This document shows positions 27,760 to 34,153 of a stretch of DNA of 34,153 bases, one piece after another. The DNA lies in assembly GCA_016210825.1 (NCBI GenBank), contig JACQTM010000058.1, forward strand, positions 1 through 34,153. Reading direction: 5' to 3'. This DNA is from Hyphomicrobiales bacterium (lineage in GTDB: Bacteria > Pseudomonadota > Alphaproteobacteria > Rhizobiales > Xanthobacteraceae). Each line of letters opens with the position of its first letter. Positions within the stretch are counted from its first letter, which is position 1. The position numbers were made by a program, and so were the translations under genes. Under the pieces are notes generated by a model. It was given only the letters and a program-made list of their open reading frames with translations. It had not been told where the DNA came from and did no database searches.

Positions 27760-28572
27760 ATGAAAAATACGATGACGGGCAAGACCCGGGGCTTGGCCGT
27801 GCAGGGTATGTTGTATAACGCGAAAATCTGGCTGCGGGGTCCGCGAACGGCACTTTTTGTGGTGCCGGCGCTATTTCTTACGGCTTGTGCTGCCGACCAG
27901 ATCGTCGCCACCAATACCAAATCCAGCGTTTTTGATAAGCCCGACTGGGCGGTCTCCAGCTGGGATCTGGCGGGTTCGCAGAAAAAGTCTGCCCGTGAGG
28001 TCAAGCCCGAGGAGCTCGTCGGTGCCGACGGGCTATGTGCCAGCCTGGCCCCGGCGCAGCCGCCGGAACCCGCTCCGCCTTTGCCATCTGATGTGGCCCC
28101 AACACCGCCACCTGTCATTTCTATGTCCAACAGCTTCACCAGTGAGGGACGAAGCCCGGTGGCCGCAGCTCCGGCACCAGCACCCGGACCTCAGTCGGGC
28201 GGCGCGCCATCACTGACCGGCGGGATCGCGTTGGACATGACCGAGTGCCAAGTGGTGCAGCGCGCCGGCATAATTGCCGATCGCGTTGAGATCGGTGCCA
28301 ACGAGCGCAATGAGCGCGCGGTGACGCTGACCTTCATGCGCGGCGAGCGGCCGGGCATTTATCGCTTTGTCGCCGGCCGCCTGGTGTCGATCGAGCGCGG
28401 GCCCACTCCGCCGCCCGAGCCAAAGCCCGTCAAGCAAGCCAAACCCGCCAAGAAGATTGCAAAGCCGGCCGCGCCCAAGCCGGCGGATAACTGGCCTTCA
28501 GATCCCAAGCCGTCGAATGCCGTCCAATCGGCGCCGCTGAGGGAGCCGACAAAGATTACCGTCGGGCGTTGA
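27760..28572 (+). CDS. Putative Pro-rich lipoprotein
   Basis: Signal sequence with lipobox LTAC, long PAP-rich linker, conserved-looking segment LDMTECQVVQRAGIIADRVEIGANERNERAVTLTFMRGERPGIYRFVAGRLVSIER. Confidence 0.75.
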   Translation: MKNTMTGKTRGLAVQGMLYNAKIWLRGPRTALFVVPALFLTACAADQIVATNTKSSVFDKPDWAVSSWDLAGSQKKSAREVKPEELVGADGLCASLAPAQPPEPAPPLPSDVAPTPPPVISMSNSFTSEGRSPVAAAPAPAPGPQSGGAPSLTGGIALDMTECQVVQRAGIIADRVEIGANERNERAVTLTFMRGERPGIYRFVAGRLVSIERGPTPPPEPKPVKQAKPAKKIAKPAAPKPADNWPSDPKPSNAVQSAPLREPTKITVGR

Positions 28573-28680
28573 TCGCATCCCGTGATCGGCAGCTGGGCGT
28601 TGCGCGTCGCCGCGCGCGGCGCGATCCCCGCCTGGGCGGATGTAAAGATGCCGCCGCATTCAATTTCGCAGGAGGCCATC

Positions 28681-29499
28681 ATGTGTGTTCCGGGATGCGA
28701 GCAAGCCGTACGGCACGCACTGTCGCGCCGCGGCTTTTTCAAGAGCGCTGCGGCGGCGAGTTTCGCCGCGACATTCGTTTCGCCCGTGTTGGCTGAGGCT
28801 GCGCCGCGCCGGTTCAAATCCGCAGTCGACCTTACCCACACCATGTCGCCGGAATTCCCAACCTACTTCGGTGTGCCGGGGATCGAGTTCGAGAAGAAAT
28901 TCGATTTCAAAAAAGACGGCTTCAATCTGAATTGGTGGCGGATCATCGAGCATGCCGGCACGCATATGGATGCGCCGATCCATTTCTCCGAATCCGGGGC
29001 CACCGTGGAGAAGATCACGGTTGACGCGCTCGTTGTGCCACTCGCGGTGATCGACGTCTCCGCCAAGGCGGCGAAAGATCCCGACTATCTGCTCTCGCGC
29101 CAGGATCTCGGGATTTACGAAAAGCGGCACGGGCGGCTGCCGGACAATAGCTGCGTCGCCATGCATTCCGGCTGGGCGCGTCACGCAGGCGACGCGGTGA
29201 AATTTACCGGCAAGGATGTTGCGGGTGTCTTCCATTTCCCCGGCTTTTCACCCGAGGCGGCGCAATGGATGCTGACTTCGCGCAGGGTGGCAGGGCTTGC
29301 CGTCGATACGCTTTCGCTCGACCACGGCCCCTCCAAGGACTTCAAGACCCACTATCTTTGGCTGCCGTCCGGCCGCTGGGGGCTCGAAAACGTTGCCAAT
29401 CTCGACAAGGTTCCGCCTGCTGGCGCAACCCTCGTAGTCGGCATGGCCAAAGTGAAGGGCGCGACCGGCGGCCCAGCACGGCTGATCGCATTGGTCTAG
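28681..29499 (+). CDS. Cyclase family protein (kynurenine formamidase-like), Tat-exported
   Basis: Twin-Arg SRRGFFKSAAAASFAA; DLTHTMSPEFPTYFG; HAGTHMDAPIHF metal-binding motif. Confidence 0.88.
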   Translation: MCVPGCEQAVRHALSRRGFFKSAAAASFAATFVSPVLAEAAPRRFKSAVDLTHTMSPEFPTYFGVPGIEFEKKFDFKKDGFNLNWWRIIEHAGTHMDAPIHFSESGATVEKITVDALVVPLAVIDVSAKAAKDPDYLLSRQDLGIYEKRHGRLPDNSCVAMHSGWARHAGDAVKFTGKDVAGVFHFPGFSPEAAQWMLTSRRVAGLAVDTLSLDHGPSKDFKTHYLWLPSGRWGLENVANLDKVPPAGATLVVGMAKVKGATGGPARLIALV

Positions 29500-29503
29500 C
29501 GGT

Positions 29504-30031
29504 CTAATCGAGCTTGCGCATCGCGCCCATCCCGCTCTCGCGCTGAAAGACGATGAGGTCGAGGGATTGGGCGTCGCCGGTGATCGCCGTGAGTAGGCAA
29601 TGCGCCTGGCCGCGATGGTGGGTCTGGTGGTTGAAGAAATGGTCGAGCGCGGGGGCGAGTTCTTGTTCAATGGTCACGGGGTTGACGATGGTGCGATAGC
29701 GGAAGGGCTTCGTCAGATCGCTTTCGGAAAGTCCATCGATATAGCGCGAGATGCGCGCGTCCTCAGCGCGCCGCGCTGCGCGCAAAGTCGCAAGATCATC
29801 GTAGATGATGGCGTCGAGTTTGGTCAGGCCCTTGCCTGGTCCTTCGCCGGTGAAGCGGTACATCCAGATCAGGTCGCCAACGAGGAGATGATTGAGGGTG
29901 CCGTGCATCGACTTGAAAAAGGCGCCGCGATTGGCGCAGTAATCGGCATCGGCAAGCGCGGCCGCACCATCGTAGATGCGTTCGTTGGCCCAGTGGTTAT
30001 AGGCGGCAAACATCACGTAGCGGGATTTCAT
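29504..30031 (-). CDS. DinB family protein
   Basis: MFAAYNHWANERIYDGA...MHGTLNHLLVGDLIWMYRFTG...HFFNHQTHHRGQAHCLLT (three His positions). Confidence 0.9.
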   Translation of the reverse strand: MKSRYVMFAAYNHWANERIYDGAAALADADYCANRGAFFKSMHGTLNHLLVGDLIWMYRFTGEGPGKGLTKLDAIIYDDLATLRAARRAEDARISRYIDGLSESDLTKPFRYRTIVNPVTIEQELAPALDHFFNHQTHHRGQAHCLLTAITGDAQSLDLIVFQRESGMGAMRKLD

Positions 30032-30167
30032 CGTCATCTCGCATGCGATCGAACCAAAACACGATATCAACACAGCTTGTTGCGAATTGCGACGAATGAT
30101 GACGGCTCTGCTACGGTCGCATACCGCACGTCACCGATTCGCGAACGCGCGGGCAGAAGAGGACACC

Positions 30168-30896
30168 ATGGCCAAAAGAGCTTCAAGGATCCCCGCCACT
30201 GCGCGGAAGGACTTTATCGATCAGAAATTCATCGCCGAACTCGTCGGCACGCTGGTGTTAATACTTGTAGGATGTGGCGCGATCGCAATCGGCGGCGGCG
30301 GAACCGCACTGCAGATCGGGCTCGCGTTCGGTCTTGCCATTACCGCGATGGCGTATTCGGTCGGCCCCCTTTCGGGCGGCCATTTTAATCCAGCGGTGAC
30401 GGTTGCCATGTGGGCCGCGGGCCGCACCACCGGGTGGGAAGTGTTACGCTATGTGATCGCGCAGGCGATCGGCGCTGTTATCGGTGCCGGCATCCTCGTC
30501 GCCATCCTCAAAGGGCGCGTGGCGGATTTCAACGTCATCGGCTCCAATCTCGGCCAGAATGGATTCGGCCCCGGCGTTCTCGGTGGCTATGGTCCTTTCG
30601 CCGCGATGTTCACCGAGATCGTGGCGACGCTGATCTTCACGCTTGTTATTCTCGGCGTCACCGGTCGTCGCGGCACGCCGGCTTTCGCCGGCTTGATCAT
30701 CGGGCTGACGCTGGCGCTGCTGCATCTGCCGTTCATGAATGTCACGGGCTTGTCGGTGAACCCGGCGCGCAGCCTCGGCCCCGCGGTCTATGCGCAGGGT
30801 GCGGCGCTGACACAACTTTGGGTGTTCATCGTGATGCCGGTGGTCGGTGGCGCGTTAGCAGGCTGGCTGGTGAAAGCGAAGACAATCGACATCTGA
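30168..30896 (+). CDS. aqpZ: Aquaporin Z (MIP family channel)
   Basis: Two NPA motifs GGHFNPAVTVAMW and SVNPARSLGPAV; N-terminal FIAELVGTLVLILVGCGAI. Confidence 0.94.
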   Translation: MAKRASRIPATARKDFIDQKFIAELVGTLVLILVGCGAIAIGGGGTALQIGLAFGLAITAMAYSVGPLSGGHFNPAVTVAMWAAGRTTGWEVLRYVIAQAIGAVIGAGILVAILKGRVADFNVIGSNLGQNGFGPGVLGGYGPFAAMFTEIVATLIFTLVILGVTGRRGTPAFAGLIIGLTLALLHLPFMNVTGLSVNPARSLGPAVYAQGAALTQLWVFIVMPVVGGALAGWLVKAKTIDI

Positions 30897-30932
30897 TCCG
30901 CGCGCCAATCGAGCGGCGAAAAAGCGCAACGC

Positions 30933-30966
30933 AAAACCCCGGCCTCGCGAACGAGACCGGGGTTTT
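30933..30966. terminator. Bidirectional intrinsic terminator AAAACCCCGGCCTCGCGAACGAGACCGGGGTTTT
   Basis: GC-rich stem flanked by A4/T4, between convergent aqpZ and the 30990-31238 gene. Confidence 0.85.
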
Positions 30967-30989
30967 CGACTACTAAATTGGATCGGTGC

Positions 30990-31238
30990 TTAGTAGCAAA
31001 CCCAGTACTTCTTCAGAACCGGGCCATACGGGGTATCAACCCAGTACTTCTTCCAGCAGCTATAGCCATAGCCGTACGAGACGTACGCAGGGGCGCTGTA
31101 GGTGTAGTAGTTCTTGTAGCCGTAGCTGTAGCCGCCCCAATACTTGTGCTTATAGCTGGCCGAGGCCGTGGTCGGGGCGAGCGCCGCCGCGCCAATCGTG
31201 GCGATGGCAGCAATCGCGAGGGTCACCTTGCGGAACAT
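30990..31238 (-). CDS. Small secreted Tyr/Lys/Gly-rich protein
   Basis: Signal peptide MFRKVTLAIAAIATIGAAALAPTTASA then YKHKYWGGYSYGYKNYYTYSAPAYVSYGYGYSCWKKYWVDTPYGPVLKKYWVCY*. Confidence 0.7.
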   Translation of the reverse strand: MFRKVTLAIAAIATIGAAALAPTTASASYKHKYWGGYSYGYKNYYTYSAPAYVSYGYGYSCWKKYWVDTPYGPVLKKYWVCY

Positions 31239-31497
31239 CGTAGTGTCTCCTGTGTGTTGGATGTGTTCTCACATCCTGGGCATTCGTCGCGTGGGGGGTG
31301 TGGTCGGTTCAGGCCGTTCCGGCGGATAACGCAAGCGTGACCACGAATCCGAATAATGCTCTAAGTCATTATAAATACAGAGATATTGTATTTGGTGGGG
31401 GACCATGCGGGCTCGCCCGGCTCGGCTTGCCGCTCAAGGAGACCGCCGCTATAAGCCGCCGACCCTGGTTTCTACCCGCAAAATGAAGGACGATCCG

Positions 31498-31920
31498 ATG
31501 GCGGTCGAGCGGACTTTTTCCATCCTCAAACCCGACGCGACCACGCGCAATTTGACTGGCGCCATCAATGCCATGATCGAGAAGGCGGGCCTGCGCATCA
31601 TCGCGCAAAAACGCATCCGCATGACACTCGCCGAGGCCGAGACGTTCTATGCCGTGCATCGCGAGCGGCCGTTCTTCGGCGAGCTCGTGCAATTCATGAC
31701 CTCGGGACCCGTGGTTGTGCAGGTACTCGAGGGCGACAATGCCATCGCCAAGTATCGCGATGTGATGGGTGCGACCGATCCAGCGAAGGCGGCCGCGGGC
31801 ACAATCCGGAAAGTCCACGCCATGTCAGTTGGGGAGAATTCCGTGCACGGATCCGATGCGCCGGATACCGCGGCGAAGGAAATTGCGCAGTTTTTTTCCG
31901 GCAACGAGATCGTCGGATGA
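31498..31920 (+). CDS. ndk: Nucleoside diphosphate kinase
   Basis: [36 protein letters not shown] active-site His. Confidence 0.96.
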   Translation: MAVERTFSILKPDATTRNLTGAINAMIEKAGLRIIAQKRIRMTLAEAETFYAVHRERPFFGELVQFMTSGPVVVQVLEGDNAIAKYRDVMGATDPAKAAAGTIRKVHAMSVGENSVHGSDAPDTAAKEIAQFFSGNEIVG

Positions 31921-32038
31921 TTTTCCACTCAGACATCGCTGGCCAAGTTTGCAATGAGGCCGATAGACTAGACGGGATGTCGCGATAGACGCCACCCGGT
32001 CGGATTAGGTAAAAAAATCGAAAGAAGGGGGAATTCAG

Positions 32039-32824
32039 GTGGAGGGACTCTGGGCCGACGTGCTGTCGACGACATTTTGGATCGGCGTCGGCAAGATCAT
32101 TGGCGTCAACATCATCCTGTCCGGCGACAATGCGGTCGTTATCGCGCTCGCTTGCCGGATGCTGCCGCCGCGGCAGCGTATGTGGGGAATGATTCTCGGT
32201 GCCGGCGTCGCGGTTCTGCTGCGCATATTGTTCACGCTCGTCGTCGCGCAGGCGATGGAATACCCCTACCTCAAGTTGGTTGGCGGCATCCTTCTGTTGT
32301 GGGTCGCGATTAAGCTCGTCGTGCCGGAGGAGAGTCATGGCGAGGGCAAGATCGAGGCCGCTGAGAATCTCTGGCGCGCGGTGCGTATCGTCGCTATTGC
32401 CGACATCGTCATGAGTTTAGACAATGTGATCGCCATCGCCGCGACTGCCGAGACAGCGGCAGCCTTGGTGGATCCCGCGCATGCGAGCACGATCAAGGCC
32501 ATCCTGATCATCATCGGTCTTGCGACCAGCATTCCCATGATCGTCGCCGGCAGCGCGCTGCTAATGATGCTGCTCGAACGCTATCCGATCCTGGTCTGGG
32601 CTGGCGCCGGTTTGCTCGGCTGGGTCGCCGGCGACATCATGATCAAAGATGACGCTTTGTATCGCTGGTTCCCGGCAACGGTGGTCGATCTAATCCATCG
32701 CTATCCGGTCTTCGGCTCGCTATACTTAAACATTGCAGCGATTGCCGGTGCGATTTTCGTCATCGCATTCGGCTATATCGTAATGCGAATGCGGCGGCCT
32801 GCCGCGGAGGTCGGCGACGCGTAG
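32039..32824 (+). CDS. TerC family integral membrane protein
   Basis: IIGVNIILSGDNAVVIALACRMLPP; VIADIVMSLDNVIAIAA-type repeat (IADIVMSLDNVIAIA); GTG start with AAGGGGG RBS. Confidence 0.92.
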   Translation: MEGLWADVLSTTFWIGVGKIIGVNIILSGDNAVVIALACRMLPPRQRMWGMILGAGVAVLLRILFTLVVAQAMEYPYLKLVGGILLLWVAIKLVVPEESHGEGKIEAAENLWRAVRIVAIADIVMSLDNVIAIAATAETAAALVDPAHASTIKAILIIIGLATSIPMIVAGSALLMMLLERYPILVWAGAGLLGWVAGDIMIKDDALYRWFPATVVDLIHRYPVFGSLYLNIAAIAGAIFVIAFGYIVMRMRRPAAEVGDA

Positions 32825-32837
32825 CTGAGAGCGAACG

Positions 32838-34153
32838 ATGCACGAGCCCTTGCAAAAAACGGTCCGTGCATCGGTCTGCCCGCACGATTGTCCCTCGACC
32901 TGCGCGCTCGAGGTCGAGGTCATCGACAAGCACACAATTGGCCGCGTGCGCGGTGCCGCGGACAACGCCTATACCGCGGGCGTGATCTGCGCCAAGGTCG
33001 CGCGTTATGCCGAGCGCATCCATCATCCCGATCGCTTGACGCGCGCACTGCGCCGCAAAGGCGGGAAGAGCTCGGGCGAATTCGAGCCGATCGCCTTCGA
33101 CGACGCGCTCGATCTCGTTGCCGAGAATTTCATGCGCGCGGAAGCGCATCACGGGCCTGAGGCGGTTTGGCCCTATTACTATGCCGGCACCATGGGCCTC
33201 GTGATGCGCGACGGCATCAACCGATTGCGCCACGCGAAGAAATATTCCGGCTTCCATTCGACCATTTGCGTCAATCCGGCCTGGACCGGCTTCATCGCCG
33301 GCACCGGCCGGCTTGCCGGATCCGACCCGCGCGAGATGGCAAAATCCGACCTCGTGATCATCTGGGGCACCAATGCGGTGAACACCCAAGTCAATGTGAT
33401 GACGCACGCCGTGCTCGCGCGAAAGGAACGCGGCGCCAAAATCGTCGCCGTCGATATCTATATGAACGGAACGATGGAGCAGGCCGATCTCGCGGTGATG
33501 GTGCGCCCGGGCACCGACGCGGCGCTCGCCTGCGCGGTTATGCATTGCCTGTTCCGCGACGGCAAAGCCGATTGGGACTATCTGGAAAAATACACCGACG
33601 CGCCGCGTGAACTCGCCGAGCACGTGCGCACGCGCGGTCCGGAATGGGCGGAAAAGATCACCGGCTGCCCGGCGGCGACGATCGAGGAGTTCGCGCGCCT
33701 CGTCGGCGCGACGAAGCGCGCCTATTTCCGTCTCGGTTATGGCTTCGGACGCTCACGCAACGGCACGGTCAACATGCATGCGGCAAGCTGCATCGCCGCG
33801 GTGACGGGCGCATGGCGCTACGAAGGCGGCGGCGCCTTTCACAACAACGGCGCCATTTACCATTGGGACCGCACCATGATCGAAGGCCTCGATGTCGTCG
33901 ATCCGAAGGTTCGCGTGCTCGATCAATCGCGCATCGGGCCGATCTTGTGCGGGGACCGCGACGCGCTTACCGGCGGCCCCCCGGTCACCGCATTGCTGAC
34001 GCAGAATACTAATCCGGTCTCGGTCGCGCCCGAGCAGGAACGCGTCAAGCGCGGCTTCGCCCGCGATGATCTCTTCGTCTGCGTGCACGAGCAGTTCATG
34101 ACCGAGACCGCGCGCTAGGCCGAAGTTGTGTTGCCGGCAACGATGTACATGGA
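32838..34153 (+). pseudogene. Molybdopterin-containing oxidoreductase, interrupted by in-frame TAG at 34116-34118 and running off the window
   Basis: SVCPHDCPSTCALEVEV (Fe-S-type N-terminus), NPAWTGFIAGTGRLAGSDPREM, NTNPVSVAPEQ; after TAG the same frame continues AEVVLPATMYM. Confidence 0.8.

Noticed and set aside
34116-34118. TAG as a recoded amino acid (pyrrolysine-like) in the Mo enzyme
   Set aside because: Homologues carry Tyr here and nothing in the window supports recoding; nonsense mutation or sequence error is simpler.
1-34153. CRISPR arrays, tRNA or rRNA genes
   Set aside because: No regularly spaced direct repeats and no recognisable tRNA or rRNA segments on reading either strand.

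Overview
GC-rich alphaproteobacterial DNA, probably Hyphomicrobiales judging from protein families and gene order. Positions ~230-4510 hold a mercury-resistance operon: merR, a palindromic operator, merT-merP-merF-merA, then four co-directional small ORFs. One of these is MerF-like, one is DUF3237-like, and one is a Cys-rich membrane protein. A convergent nucleoside phosphorylase/methyltransferase pair follows. From ~6.6 kb on the window is mostly core genome: fabD-fabG-acpP-fabF-mltG-yicC-gmk, adh, rsmA-pdxA-surA-lptD-lptG-lptF, pepA, holC, a DUF3175 protein, a lipoprotein, a Tat cyclase, DinB, aqpZ, ndk, terC and a molybdopterin oxidoreductase. The most unusual structure is two independent cases in which an intact core gene (rsmA, pepA) is followed by an accessory gene and then by a diverged second copy of its own 3' tail, including the stop codon. 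Each remnant sits directly against the next co-directional gene (adh, UDG-like). Other points for a second look: an in-frame TAG in a conserved ETAR(Y)A-VVLPAT stretch of the molybdopterin oxidoreductase, an acyl carrier protein with an 'EHDM' helix II in place of 'ELVM', a hairpin-packed gmk leader, and palindromic extragenic repeats. All family calls come from reading motifs; no database search was run.
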